Source: JACCQS01 sp963766765
GTDB lineage: Bacteria; Actinomycetota; Actinomycetes; Mycobacteriales; Geodermatophilaceae
Direction of reading: 5' to 3'
Length of the DNA: 64,000 nt
NCBI GenBank assembly: GCA_963766765.1
Contig: CAVYBR010000005.1
Span: forward strand, 124,001-188,000
Every line of letters starts with the position of its first letter. The first letter of the stretch is position 1. Below the pieces are notes generated by a model that was not told the origin of the DNA, made no database searches, and was given only the letters and a program-made list of their open reading frames with translations. A program made the translations under genes and the position numbers. Of this stretch, positions 9,335 through 17,698 are shown piece by piece.

Positions 9335-10024
9335 TCAGAGGGCGACGGGGTGTGCGCCTTCAGGTGGCGTGCCGATCTCGTCGACCTCGTGGCCGGTGCA
9401 CGGGCGGCGGGTGGCCGAGGCGCGCCGGATCCCGGACAGGTTGAACCAACGGACGTCATTGCGCAGCCGACACCACGCGACGAGCAGCCACCGTCCGCCG
9501 GTCAGAGCGAAGATCAGCGGCTCGACCTCGCGCTGAGTGTTGCGCCCTTGGGCGTCGGTGTAGGCGAGATTGACCGTGACCTGGTCCAGGAGCGCCTGCT
9601 CGAGTACCGACATCAACGCCCGGGGAGCGCTCGGCGCGACGTTGACCCAGACCCGCTGCGACAGGTCCGTCGCTCGTCGTCGAGCGGCCGGGTCGAGGAC
9701 GTCGAGCACCTTGCGGGTCGCGCTGCGTGCCGAGTCGGAGAACGGCGCCTGGACGGTGGCCGCCATCGCGGCACTGAGGGCCAGTGCTTGAGCGGCGGTG
9801 AAGTTCACCGGCGGCAGCGAGGCGGTCTTCGCCAAGGCGTAGCCACCCCCCGGACCCGTTCGACCCCAAACCGGCAGCCCTGCGGCTTCAAGGGCCGCGA
9901 GGTCACGCTTGATCGTGCGGGTGGTCACCTCGAACTCGTCGGCGAGCTGCTGCGCGGTGCGGGCACCGGGTCCGGCCCGGCGCAGCGACTCGGCTATGGC
10001 GTGGAGCCGCTCGGTCCGGTTCAC
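9335..10024 (-). CDS. YafY/DeoR-type transcriptional regulator with WYL domain
   Basis: Regulator of 229 residues. The N-terminal winged helix-turn-helix is at about 5-55 (TAQQLADEFEVTTRTIKRDL) and is followed by GRTGPGGGYAL, typical of this family. The C-terminal half (about 130-205) resembles a WYL effector domain, with ALTGGRWLLVAWCRLRNDVRWFNLSGI in place of the usual HPYGLVWYL motif. The GTG start is the first codon that gives the usual MNRTERL opening. It is divergent from an alpha/beta hydrolase gene. The shared 73-bp intergenic region carries direct repeats that may be its operator, so it probably controls the hydrolase and itself. Confidence 0.88.
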   Translation of the reverse strand: MNRTERLHAIAESLRRAGPGARTAQQLADEFEVTTRTIKRDLAALEAAGLPVWGRTGPGGGYALAKTASLPPVNFTAAQALALSAAMAATVQAPFSDSARSATRKVLDVLDPAARRRATDLSQRVWVNVAPSAPRALMSVLEQALLDQVTVNLAYTDAQGRNTQREVEPLIFALTGGRWLLVAWCRLRNDVRWFNLSGIRRASATRRPCTGHEVDEIGTPPEGAHPVAL

Positions 10025-10042
10025 TCATCCAGCATTGCATAG

Positions 10043-10062
10043 ATAGTGACGTGAATAGTGAC
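10043..10062 (+). promoter_or_regulatory. Direct repeat ATAGTGAC x2, candidate operator
   Basis: ATAGTGAC occurs at 10043-10050 and 10055-10062, a 12-bp period, between the divergent regulator and hydrolase genes. It is the only repeated element in that region and is a plausible binding site for the WYL-type regulator. Confidence 0.45.
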
Positions 10063-10097
10063 AGAAGGTTGTCCCGCCGCTCAGGGAGCATCACGGC

Positions 10098-10841
10098 ATG
10101 GACACCACGACACACTCCTTGCCGTCGATCGTTCTCGTTCCCGGCCACTGGCTCGGCGCCTGGGCGTGGGACGCCGTCGCCGAGGACCTGCACCGGCGCG
10201 GCCACCACGTCACCGCAGTGACCCTGCCGGGGCTCGAGCCTGACAATCCCGAACGTGCGTCGACGACGGTGGCGCAGCAAGCCGAGGCGCTGCGTGCGGC
10301 CGTGCTTGCTGCTGCGGACGGGTCGCCGGCCGTCCTCGTTGCCCACAGCGGCGCCGGAGTTCCCACCTCGGTGCTCCTCGACCATGAACCCACCGCCATC
10401 GCTCGGGTCATCTACGTCGACAGCGGGCCGGCCAGCGACGGCTCGGTCTTCGACGCCGACGTCGCACCCGAGGTAGCCGAGGTGCCCTTGCCTGCGTTCG
10501 AGGATCTGACTGCGGCGGGCGCGAGCCTGGAGGGTCTCAGCGAGGACGATCTCGAGCGGTTCCGAGTTCGGGCGGTACCAGAGCCTGGACCGGTGCTGCG
10601 GGAGCCGGTGCACCTCGGGAACGACGCCCGTCGCGATGTCCCCGCGACCATCATCGCGTGCTCGTTCTCCGCTGAAGTAGTCATGCACATGGCTCGCGAG
10701 GGAAACCCGATGATGGCGGAGGTTGCCACTCTGCGCGATCTCGAATTGGTCGACCTCCCGACCGGTCACTGGCCGATGTGGAGCCGGCCCACCGACCTGG
10801 CCGCAGCGATCGCGAAAGCGGCAGTCCGGCCGAGTGACTGA
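10098..10841 (+). CDS. Alpha/beta hydrolase
   Basis: Hydrolase of 247 residues with an alpha/beta fold. The nucleophile elbow is AHSGAG (about residue 80-85), the oxyanion region LVPGHWLGAW is near residue 14, and the likely catalytic His is in TGHWPMWS near the C-terminus. It resembles salicylate-esterase/haloperoxidase-type hydrolases but the substrate is unknown. GGGAG lies about 10 bases before the ATG. It is divergent from the WYL regulator that probably controls it, and convergent with the 27-residue membrane peptide gene. Confidence 0.85.
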   Translation: MDTTTHSLPSIVLVPGHWLGAWAWDAVAEDLHRRGHHVTAVTLPGLEPDNPERASTTVAQQAEALRAAVLAAADGSPAVLVAHSGAGVPTSVLLDHEPTAIARVIYVDSGPASDGSVFDADVAPEVAEVPLPAFEDLTAAGASLEGLSEDDLERFRVRAVPEPGPVLREPVHLGNDARRDVPATIIACSFSAEVVMHMAREGNPMMAEVATLRDLELVDLPTGHWPMWSRPTDLAAAIAKAAVRPSD

Positions 10842-10878
10842 CGGGGAGCCGGCCGGATCAATGGGTTCAGCCCGGCGG

Positions 10879-10962
10879 TCAGGAGAGCGCGATCAGTGCA
10901 CCGATGGCAAACCCCACAGCGGCAAGCCAGATGAGGGTCGGCAACGAGCGGGACCAATTCAT
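10879..10962 (-). CDS. 27-residue single-span membrane microprotein, coupled to the Rieske gene
   Basis: Short open frame of 27 codons. Its ATG overlaps the TGA of the Rieske gene (ATGA) and is preceded by AGGAG at a 7-base distance, so translation coupling is well supported. Residues 1-6 are polar with one Arg and residues 7-26 form one hydrophobic helix rich in Leu, Ala, Ile and Gly, with a Trp at 3 and 12. This looks like a small subunit or assembly factor of the membrane redox system encoded upstream. No family is known to me; the evidence is the overlap, the ribosome binding site and the composition. Confidence 0.6.
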   Translation of the reverse strand: MNWSRSLPTLIWLAAVGFAIGALIALS

Positions 10963-11423
10963 GAACCGGCTCCTGTCTCCGCGGTGAACACGTCACCGTT
11001 GCGGACGTCGACGGCGATGGGTGGCAGGGGCGCCCGGGCCGGCCCGGCCACCGGTTCCCCGGTGGCCAGGTCGAAGTGACTTCCGTGGCAGGGACAGATG
11101 ATGACGCCATCCTCGATCGAGGCAACCGTGCAGCCCTGATGCGTGCAGGTTGCCGAGAACGCGAGTACCTCGCCGGATTCGTCGTGGGTGAGTACGACAG
11201 CCGCGTCGGAAAGGATGAGTCCTCCGTCGTCAGGAATGTCGGAAACCGCTGCGAGCCGCGTTCCGGCGGCCTCGTCGCTGCCGTAGCCGTTGGCCGCTCC
11301 CGTCGTCGTCCTCGGTTGGGCTGCAGCGCTGTTCGTCGCGACCGCATAACCGGCTATGCCGGCCACGGCGGTGACTGCGGCTCCGGCCAGCGCCGAGCGT
11401 CGAGACATGTTCGGATCGGACAC
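10959..11423 (-). CDS. Rieske [2Fe-2S] protein with signal/anchor sequence
   Basis: Protein of 154 residues. The N-terminus (MSRRSALAGAAVTAVAGIAG from residue 5) is a twin-arginine-like export signal or anchor, so the cluster domain is expected outside the membrane. Cluster ligands are clear: CTHQGC and, 13 residues later, CPCHGSHFD, giving the CxH...CxxH pattern with the extra disulfide cysteines of Rieske proteins. The GTG start has GAGGAG four bases upstream. It follows the DUF6529 gene by 8 bp and overlaps the microprotein gene by 4 bases. It probably exchanges electrons with the membrane protein encoded upstream. Confidence 0.9.
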   Translation of the reverse strand: MSDPNMSRRSALAGAAVTAVAGIAGYAVATNSAAAQPRTTTGAANGYGSDEAAGTRLAAVSDIPDDGGLILSDAAVVLTHDESGEVLAFSATCTHQGCTVASIEDGVIICPCHGSHFDLATGEPVAGPARAPLPPIAVDVRNGDVFTAETGAGS

Positions 11424-11431
11424 TGAACTCC

Positions 11432-12001
11432 TCACACCAGAGCTAGGCCCGAGCGAGTGAAGAACCACAGCGCAGAGGTGAGCCAGATCAGGACGAGAGC
11501 GGTCAGCACTGAACCGCCGAGAACGGGCAACGCCCAGCCGGGCAACCGTCGTGCCCGAAGCGCAAGCATCTTCGCGGCGTACGCACCGTAGAAAAGACAG
11601 CCCACCAGGCTGTGCATGGTCACCCGCAGATCACCTGTGGCCAACCCGAGCGCCCAGATGCAATGGAATGCGACCGGCAGCGTGAGCAGGAACGCCGCCG
11701 TGCCACTCCATCGATGGACGAGTGCAACCCAGCCCGGAGCGGCGGCGGTCACAGCGGGAAGGCGTCCCCACATCCATAGCGCGCTCGCCAGCTGCACCAA
11801 CAACAGCGCCGTCGCCAGTGTGGTCAGCCACGCCTTCATCTGCAGCATGCCGGAGAATCCCAGCGTCACCAGGGGCCGATTGGCGGGCTGATGCAGACCC
11901 GCGTAGACGCCCAACGACACGGCTACCGCTGCGCCGAGGAGGAGCGCCACCGCGATCGAATTCGCCACGGTGGGCCGGTTCGTGCTGGTGGTCGTCGACA
12001 T
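11432..12001 (-). CDS. DUF6529 family membrane protein (cytochrome b561-like)
   Basis: Membrane protein of 189 residues with about five hydrophobic segments. Histidines lie in membrane-embedded positions: VHRWSGT, VAFHCIWAL and MHSLVGC, a spacing compatible with heme b binding. The ATG follows AGGAG at four bases. It is the first gene of a three-gene operon with a Rieske protein and a 27-residue membrane peptide, suggesting a small quinone- or heme-dependent membrane electron-transfer complex. Assignment to DUF6529 is from memory of the family pattern; function is not established. Confidence 0.7.
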   Translation of the reverse strand: MSTTTSTNRPTVANSIAVALLLGAAVAVSLGVYAGLHQPANRPLVTLGFSGMLQMKAWLTTLATALLLVQLASALWMWGRLPAVTAAAPGWVALVHRWSGTAAFLLTLPVAFHCIWALGLATGDLRVTMHSLVGCLFYGAYAAKMLALRARRLPGWALPVLGGSVLTALVLIWLTSALWFFTRSGLALV

Positions 12002-12102
12002 CGCACTCCTGGGCAGCGCACTCCTCGACGACAATGGTGTCGGTTTCCCGGCCAGCAGGCCAGCCTCACACGCAAGCCGGGTGCGCGACCCGGTGTCAGT
12101 CG

Positions 12103-12140
12103 AGGCACAGAGCGTAATGAACAAGGCACAGAGTGTAATG
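12103..12140. repeat. 17-bp direct repeat pair with 21-bp period, candidate operator
   Basis: AGGCACAGAGCGTAATG at 12103-12119 and AGGCACAGAGTGTAATG at 12124-12140 differ at one base and are spaced 21 bp, two helical turns. A degenerate third copy may follow at 12145-12163. They lie about 100 bp upstream of the redox operon on the minus strand and about 90 bp upstream of the M23 peptidase gene. On the minus strand each copy contains a TACRCT-like -10 sequence. A regulator binding cooperatively on one face of the DNA is the simplest reading. Confidence 0.55.
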
Positions 12141-12229
12141 TTGTCGGTTCAGAGCGGTGAATGCGGCGATCGGATGGGCGCGGCCCAGCCAGGCGGTAGG
12201 AACCAGATCTCGGCAGGGCGGCGATCGGC

Positions 12230-13633
12230 GTGCGGGCAGGCCGGACGCTGGGCAACGGTGCCCGCATAGCAGTCCCAACTCACCGCCGACGTCTGGTGCT
12301 CATCCTTGGGACAGCGCTGGCAGTCGGGTTGCTGGCCGCGCCCCCTGCCGCAGCCGAACCTGGCGATCCGGAACCGTCGGATCCGGCGCCCAGCAGCACG
12401 CCGACCGAGCCCCCGCCCACTCCTGAGCCGACCGCCCCTTCGGTGCCCAGCACCCCGCCGGTCGAGGAGTCGCCGCCCGGTCAGCCGCCACCCGCGGTGG
12501 AACCGGCCGGCCAGGCGCCACCGTTCATCGAAGAGATCAACGCGGCAAGCGGCGGGCATGAATCGCTCGCCGCCGATGCGATCCGATTCAGTGAGCTGGT
12601 CGCTGCCAACGAGGAGGGACTCGCGCGGCTGGAACTGGAGGCCGAGGCGGCCGGTGACGTCTACCGCTTGGCTGAGGCCGATCTCGCCGAGGCGAGCGCC
12701 GAGGCTGATCGGACCAGGCTGGCAGCAGAGCAGGCGCGCCGGGCCTTACGCGAAGCACAGGATGCACTCGAGACCTTCGCCCGGGACAGCTACATGCACA
12801 CCAACAGCGAATTGGTGACGGTGATGCTGTTGTTGGATTCGCACGGCCCGCGGGACCTCATCGATCGAGTCGGTCTGCTGGATCTCGTCGCTGACAGCCG
12901 TACCGAGGTGCTCACTCGCGTCCTGGCGACCCGGGCCGCCAGCACCCTTGCTGACGTGACGGCGGCCGCGGCCGTCGATGCCAACGCTGCGGCACAGGTC
13001 GACGCGCAGGCCCGGCTGGACGAGTCCACGGCGATGCTCGCCCAACAGCAGGCCATCCTGCCCGCTCTCCTCGCCCAGTACGCCGTCTCCGAGGCCACGC
13101 TCTACTCGGCGTTGGTCAGGCTGTTGGGTCCGCAGGGCGCAGCCGAGGCATATGCGCTGTATGAGCAGGACCAACTGAGCCAGCATGCGGCCGAGGCGGC
13201 TGCCCGAGCGGCCGCGTACAGCGGCGGCCCGCAACTTGCGGGCAGTTGGGCGGCTCCCGTGCGAGGCGTGCTCACCAGTTGTTTCTGCATGCGCTGGGGC
13301 ACGATGCACTGGGGCATCGATCTCGCCGCGCCGATGTACACCCCCGAATATGCAGTCGGTAACGGGACCGTCGTCCAAGCTGGTCCGGCTACTGGTTTCG
13401 GACAGGCCATCTACATCCAGCACGACAACGGCGATGTGACTGTGTACGGGCACATGGAGGTCATCGAGGTCATTGCGGGCCAACGTGTCTCAGCTGGGCA
13501 GGAGATCGCGCAACTGGGTTCGCAGGGCTTCTCGACTGGTCCGCATCTGCACTTCGAGGTGCACGTGGGCGGCATCAACGGGCCTCGCGTCGACCCCGTG
13601 CTCTGGCTCGCTCAACGAGGGATATTTGTCTGA
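12230..13633 (+). CDS. Secreted M23-family peptidoglycan endopeptidase with coiled coil
   Basis: Cell-wall hydrolase or hydrolase activator of 467 residues. A signal peptide (about residues 20-45, LVLILGTALAVGLLAAPPAAA) is followed by a Pro-rich stretch, a long coiled-coil region (about 115-330) and a C-terminal LytM/M23 domain. Zinc-site motifs are present: HWGIDLA (His, Asp) and HLHFEVH. The central YGHM is also present. The architecture resembles RipA-like or EnvC-type division hydrolases. The GTG start is the first in-frame start before the signal peptide; its ribosome binding site is weak, so the exact start is uncertain. Confidence 0.9.
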   Translation: MRAGRTLGNGARIAVPTHRRRLVLILGTALAVGLLAAPPAAAEPGDPEPSDPAPSSTPTEPPPTPEPTAPSVPSTPPVEESPPGQPPPAVEPAGQAPPFIEEINAASGGHESLAADAIRFSELVAANEEGLARLELEAEAAGDVYRLAEADLAEASAEADRTRLAAEQARRALREAQDALETFARDSYMHTNSELVTVMLLLDSHGPRDLIDRVGLLDLVADSRTEVLTRVLATRAASTLADVTAAAAVDANAAAQVDAQARLDESTAMLAQQQAILPALLAQYAVSEATLYSALVRLLGPQGAAEAYALYEQDQLSQHAAEAAARAAAYSGGPQLAGSWAAPVRGVLTSCFCMRWGTMHWGIDLAAPMYTPEYAVGNGTVVQAGPATGFGQAIYIQHDNGDVTVYGHMEVIEVIAGQRVSAGQEIAQLGSQGFSTGPHLHFEVHVGGINGPRVDPVLWLAQRGIFV

Positions 13634-13638
13634 TTTGG

Positions 13639-13944
13639 TTACAGCAGAGCCCGGATCGCGACGCAGACCAGCACGCCCGCGAGAATGCACACGACCTGGC
13701 TCCGGCCGTGCAACCACAGCACGCCGATCACGGCGAGACCTGGTAGCAGAGTCCAGTCGAAGTCCCGCCACTCCTGCCCAAGCACCTGCACGATCAGGAG
13801 CCCGGCAAGTAATGCAGGCGCCACCGAGTGGACGATCAGTGCCACTCGGGGAGGCAAGTCACGATCGCCCAGCAGCGCCGGGGCGATTGCTTTGATCGTG
13901 AAGTTGATGAGCGCAAATCCGAGAACGGCCAGCCAGATGCTCAT
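13639..13944 (-). CDS. azlD: AzlD family branched-chain amino acid exporter small subunit
   Basis: Membrane protein of 101 residues with three to four hydrophobic segments. Together with AzlC it forms a two-subunit exporter of branched-chain amino acids. The motif IKAIAPALLGDRDLP and the small size fit AzlD. Its ATG overlaps the azlC stop (ATGA). It ends 6 bp from the convergent M23 peptidase gene. Confidence 0.85.
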   Translation of the reverse strand: MSIWLAVLGFALINFTIKAIAPALLGDRDLPPRVALIVHSVAPALLAGLLIVQVLGQEWRDFDWTLLPGLAVIGVLWLHGRSQVVCILAGVLVCVAIRALL

Positions 13945-14660
13945 GCTGGCTCGCTGGATTCGGTCGCGTCCGGCCGGCTCGGACTCCGGCCGATGAGCAC
14001 GACCAGGGCGGCCAGGGAGGACAGCAGGACCGCCACCCCCGGGGGTGCAACGAGAAGGACGCCACCGGTCAGAAGGATGGCGGCGGCGGCGATCCACGGC
14101 CCGCGTCGGGTCGTGCGGAAGGAATCGAGTAGCAGCACGAGGAAGAACCCCGGAAAGACCAGGTCCAGACCCAAGGTCTCGACCACGCTCGGGTCAGGGG
14201 CGGCCACGACGCCGACGACCGTTCCGAGGACCCACACTGGCCACTGGACGGCACTGGCTCCGAACATGGTCATCCGGTTGTAGCGACCCTCGCCCTGATA
14301 GGCCGCGGCCCACGATCCATCGACGATGGTCTGCGCAGCGAGGGTCCGTTTCCAGACCGGCCCGTCGAGACTTCCCGACACCGCGATCCCCATGGGAAGG
14401 AAGCGGAGATTGATCAGTGTGGCGGCACCGAGCGCGAGGGGGACCCCACTGCCAGATGACAGCGTCGTCAGGAGGGCGAACTGGGCGCCTGCGGAGAAGA
14501 TCAGAGCCGAACACAAGATCGTGACCAGGGGCGACCAGCCGAGCGTCGTGGCAAGGGCTCCGAAACTGACCGCCAGTGGGGCGACTGCCAGAGCCAGGCC
14601 GACCCCCACGCGCAGGCCGGCGCGCCAGCCGTGGTCCGGCGAGGACGTCTGACTACTCAC
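13941..14660 (-). CDS. azlC: AzlC family branched-chain amino acid exporter large subunit
   Basis: Membrane protein of 239 residues, the larger partner of AzlD. Family motifs include GAQFALLTTL and NLRFLPMGIAVS. Several hydrophobic helices are evenly spaced. The start is a GTG; the downstream azlD overlaps by four bases. Export of branched-chain amino acids is inferred from the family. Confidence 0.88.
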   Translation of the reverse strand: MSSQTSSPDHGWRAGLRVGVGLALAVAPLAVSFGALATTLGWSPLVTILCSALIFSAGAQFALLTTLSSGSGVPLALGAATLINLRFLPMGIAVSGSLDGPVWKRTLAAQTIVDGSWAAAYQGEGRYNRMTMFGASAVQWPVWVLGTVVGVVAAPDPSVVETLGLDLVFPGFFLVLLLDSFRTTRRGPWIAAAAILLTGGVLLVAPPGVAVLLSSLAALVVLIGRSPSRPDATESSEPA

Positions 14661-14818
14661 GATGCCGCGCTGCGTCTGTGCACCCGGAAATGGTGCCCTC
14701 CGGCACTGACAACCGTTCAGTCAGGCCGTCTCATGGGGGCCTCGGCCAACGGCGGCCCGAACAGCGTGACCGAGCTTGGACCGCGCCCTGGCGGGCCAGG
14801 AATGCCGGACCCCGCACG

Positions 14819-14824
14819 TACGCT
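14819..14824 (+). promoter_or_regulatory. -10 element of the leaderless uvrC operon
   Basis: TACGCT is followed by seven bases and the uvrC GTG at 14832. This spacing predicts a transcript starting at the start codon. It is the probable promoter for the uvrC-rapZ-yvcK-whiA group. No LexA box is visible near it. Confidence 0.6.
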
Positions 14825-14831
14825 TGATTGC

Positions 14832-16784
14832 GTGGCCGATCCGTCGACGTACCGTCCGGCGGTCGGCAGCATCCCCGAATCGCCGGGGGTGTATCGATTC
14901 CGCGACAACCACGGCCGGGTCATCTACGTGGGCAAGGCCAAGTCGTTGCGCAGCCGGCTGAATTCGTACTTCGCCGACGTGGCCGGCATGCACCCGCGCA
15001 CACGACAGATGGTCATGTCAGCGGCTGCCGTGGACTGGACCGTCGTCAGCACCGAGGTCGAAGCACTGCAGCTGGAATACAACTGGATCAAGGAGTTCGA
15101 CCCGCGGTTCAACGTCCGCTATCGCGACGACAAGAGTTACCCGAGCCTCGCGGTCACCTTGTTCGAGGAGTACCCGCGGCTACAGGTGATGCGCGGCCCG
15201 AAGCGCAAGGGGGTCAGATACTTCGGCCCGTACTCACATGCTTGGGCGATCCGAGAGACCCTCGACCTCCTACTGCGGGTGTTCCCGGCACGGACCTGCT
15301 CGGCGGGCGTCTTCAAACGAGCCGGTCAGATCGGCCGGCCGTGCCTGCTCGGCTACATCGGCAAGTGCTCCGCGCCGTGCGTCGGCAACGTCACGGCTGC
15401 CGAACACCGCCAGATCGTGGAGGACTTCTGCGATTTCATGTCGGGCAAGACCGACACCCTGATCCGCCGGCTCGAACAGCAGATGACCGCCGCTGCTGAC
15501 GAGCAGGAGTACGAGCGGGCCGCCCGGCTGCGCGACGACATCGGCGCGTTGCGGCGGGCGATGGAGAAGCAGGCAGTCGTGTTGGGCGATGGCACCGACG
15601 CCGATGTCGTTGCCTTCGCCCAGGACGATCTCGAGGCTGCGGTTCAGGTCTTCCATGTACGCGGCGGCCGGGTCCGCGGACAACGTGGCTGGATCGTGGA
15701 CAAGGTCGAAGACGTCAGCACCGGCGAACTGGTGGCGCAGTTCCTGCTGCAGGTCTACGGCGGGGACGTCGCCGCGGCCGACGACGGTTCGGACACCGCC
15801 CGAGACGCCGTACCCCGGGAGGTCCTGGTTCCCGAACTTCCGGAGGATGTCGACGCGCACATCCGCTGGCTCAGCGAACTACGCGGCGGGCCGGTCGGCA
15901 TCCGCGTCCCGCAGCGTGGCGACAAGCGGGCACTCATGGAAACGGTGCGGCGCAATGCCGGTGAGGCCTTCGCCCGGCACCGGGTCAAGCGAGCCAGCGA
16001 CCTGACCGCGCGATCGCTGGCTCTGGCCGAGATTCAGGAGTCGTTGGACCTCGCCGATGCCCCGCTGCGGATCGAGTGCATCGACATCTCCCACGTTCAA
16101 GGGACCAACGTCGTCGGCAGTCTGGTCGTCTTCGAGGACGGCGTGGCCAAACGCTCGGACTACCGCAGGTTCATCATCAGCCAGGAGGGAAGTCGCGACG
16201 ACACCCTGTCCGTGGCAGAGGTGGTTCGCCGCCGGTTCGCCCGATATCTGAAAGAGCAGTCCGAGAGCGGTGGCGGACTGATCGGCGACGGGGGCGACCC
16301 GAACGCGCCCGTGACCGGAAGGCCCAAGAGATTCGCCTACCCGCCGAACCTTCTCGTCGTGGACGGGGGAGCTCCGCAGGTGGAGGCCGCACAGACCGTG
16401 CTTGAAGAGATGGGGATCGAGGACATCGCGGTCATCGGCTTGGCCAAGCGAATGGAGGAGATCTGGGTCCCGGGTCAGGCCGACCCGGTCATTCTGCCGC
16501 GGACCAGCGAGGCGCTCTATCTGCTGCAGCGCATCCGGGATGAGGCACACCGCTTCGCGATCACCCACCACCGGCAACGACGATCCAAGAGCATGCTCGC
16601 CTCATTGCTGGACGATGTTCCCGGTCTCGGCGCGGTCCGGCGCAAGGCGCTCCTGGCGAAGTTCGGGTCGCTACGGGCGCTGCGTGCAGCTGACGTCGAG
16701 CAGGTTGCCTCGGTCCCGGGCGTGGGTCGCAAGACGGCCGAGGCGGTCGTAGCCGCGCTCACCGAGGAGAGCCGGGCAGACTGA
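14832..16784 (+). CDS. uvrC: Excinuclease ABC subunit C
   Basis: UvrC makes both incisions in nucleotide excision repair. The protein has 650 residues: GIY-YIG nuclease domain (about 12-95, GVYRFRDNHGRVIYVGKAKS), UVR domain near 215 (LEQQMTAAADEQEYERAARLR), the RNase H-like second nuclease (IECIDISHVQG near 415) and tandem helix-hairpin-helix at the end (DVPGLGAVRRKALL, SVPGVGRKTAEAVV). The GTG start was chosen from a -10 box at the leaderless distance; a longer upstream frame has no family similarity. It is the first gene of the conserved actinobacterial uvrC-rapZ-yvcK-whiA cluster. Confidence 0.96.
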   Translation: MADPSTYRPAVGSIPESPGVYRFRDNHGRVIYVGKAKSLRSRLNSYFADVAGMHPRTRQMVMSAAAVDWTVVSTEVEALQLEYNWIKEFDPRFNVRYRDDKSYPSLAVTLFEEYPRLQVMRGPKRKGVRYFGPYSHAWAIRETLDLLLRVFPARTCSAGVFKRAGQIGRPCLLGYIGKCSAPCVGNVTAAEHRQIVEDFCDFMSGKTDTLIRRLEQQMTAAADEQEYERAARLRDDIGALRRAMEKQAVVLGDGTDADVVAFAQDDLEAAVQVFHVRGGRVRGQRGWIVDKVEDVSTGELVAQFLLQVYGGDVAAADDGSDTARDAVPREVLVPELPEDVDAHIRWLSELRGGPVGIRVPQRGDKRALMETVRRNAGEAFARHRVKRASDLTARSLALAEIQESLDLADAPLRIECIDISHVQGTNVVGSLVVFEDGVAKRSDYRRFIISQEGSRDDTLSVAEVVRRRFARYLKEQSESGGGLIGDGGDPNAPVTGRPKRFAYPPNLLVVDGGAPQVEAAQTVLEEMGIEDIAVIGLAKRMEEIWVPGQADPVILPRTSEALYLLQRIRDEAHRFAITHHRQRRSKSMLASLLDDVPGLGAVRRKALLAKFGSLRALRAADVEQVASVPGVGRKTAEAVVAALTEESRAD

Positions 16785-16789
16785 GCGCC

Positions 16790-17698
16790 ATGATGCGGGA
16801 TGACGCCGAGGGCGAGACCGAGAGCGGGGGGCAGCCCAGCGGTCTCGACATCGTCCTGGTGACCGGCCTGTCCGGAGCCGGACGCAGCACGGCGGCAAAG
16901 TGCCTGGAGGACCTCGGCTATTTCGTTGTCGACAACCTCCCGCCGGCTCTGATCGCGACGATGGTCGAGTTGGGCAGCAGTTCCTCGGGCGGCGTGACTC
17001 GGCTGGCAGTGGTCGTCGACGTACGGTCTCGCGCCTTCTCCTCAGATCTGACCGGCACACTGATCGAGTTGGACGAGCGCGGATACCGACCGAAGGTGCT
17101 TTTTCTCCAGGCGCGCGATGACGTGCTCATCCGCCGGTTCGAATCGGTCCGCCGCGCTCACCCGCTTCAGGGCGCGGGTCGACTCTCTGATGGCATCGCA
17201 GCCGAGCGATCGCTGTTGACCGACCTCGCCGGCGTAGCGGACGTCATCGTCGACACCAGCGACCTCAATGTGCATCAACTCCGGGCCACGATCGAGCTTG
17301 CCTTCGGAGCGGAGTTCGTGCCCAACCTCAAGGCCACCGTCATGAGTTTCGGGTACAAGTACGGACTGCCCCTGGACGCTGACCTCGTCGTCGACGTGCG
17401 CTTTCTGCCCAATCCGCACTGGCTGCCGGAACTGCGGCCGTTGACCGGGCAGAATCCTGAGGTCCGCGCGTATGTCCTCGGTCAAGAGACTGCCGGTGAG
17501 TTCCTCGACGCGTACATGGAAATCCTGGGGATCATCGGGACGGGTTATCAGCGCGAGGGCAAGCGATACCTGACGCTTGCCGTGGGCTGCACCGGGGGCA
17601 AGCACCGCAGCGTTGCCATCAGTGAGGAGCTGGCGACCCGGCTTGCGGCCGAGGGGGTCCACACCACGGTCGTGCATCGCGATCTGGGCCGCGAATGA
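16790..17698 (+). CDS. rapZ: RapZ/YvcJ family nucleotide-binding protein
   Basis: P-loop protein of 302 residues. Walker A is GLSGAGRST (about 26-34), followed by VVDNLPPALI, and the C-terminal domain carries FGYKYG, VDVRFLPNPHW and the GCTGGKHRSV motif. Family members act as RNase adaptors in enteric bacteria and have GTP/ATPase activity; the actinobacterial role is not settled. It starts 5 bp after uvrC (a second ATG is the next codon) and overlaps the next gene by four bases. Confidence 0.95.
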   Translation: MMRDDAEGETESGGQPSGLDIVLVTGLSGAGRSTAAKCLEDLGYFVVDNLPPALIATMVELGSSSSGGVTRLAVVVDVRSRAFSSDLTGTLIELDERGYRPKVLFLQARDDVLIRRFESVRRAHPLQGAGRLSDGIAAERSLLTDLAGVADVIVDTSDLNVHQLRATIELAFGAEFVPNLKATVMSFGYKYGLPLDADLVVDVRFLPNPHWLPELRPLTGQNPEVRAYVLGQETAGEFLDAYMEILGIIGTGYQREGKRYLTLAVGCTGGKHRSVAISEELATRLAAEGVHTTVVHRDLGRE

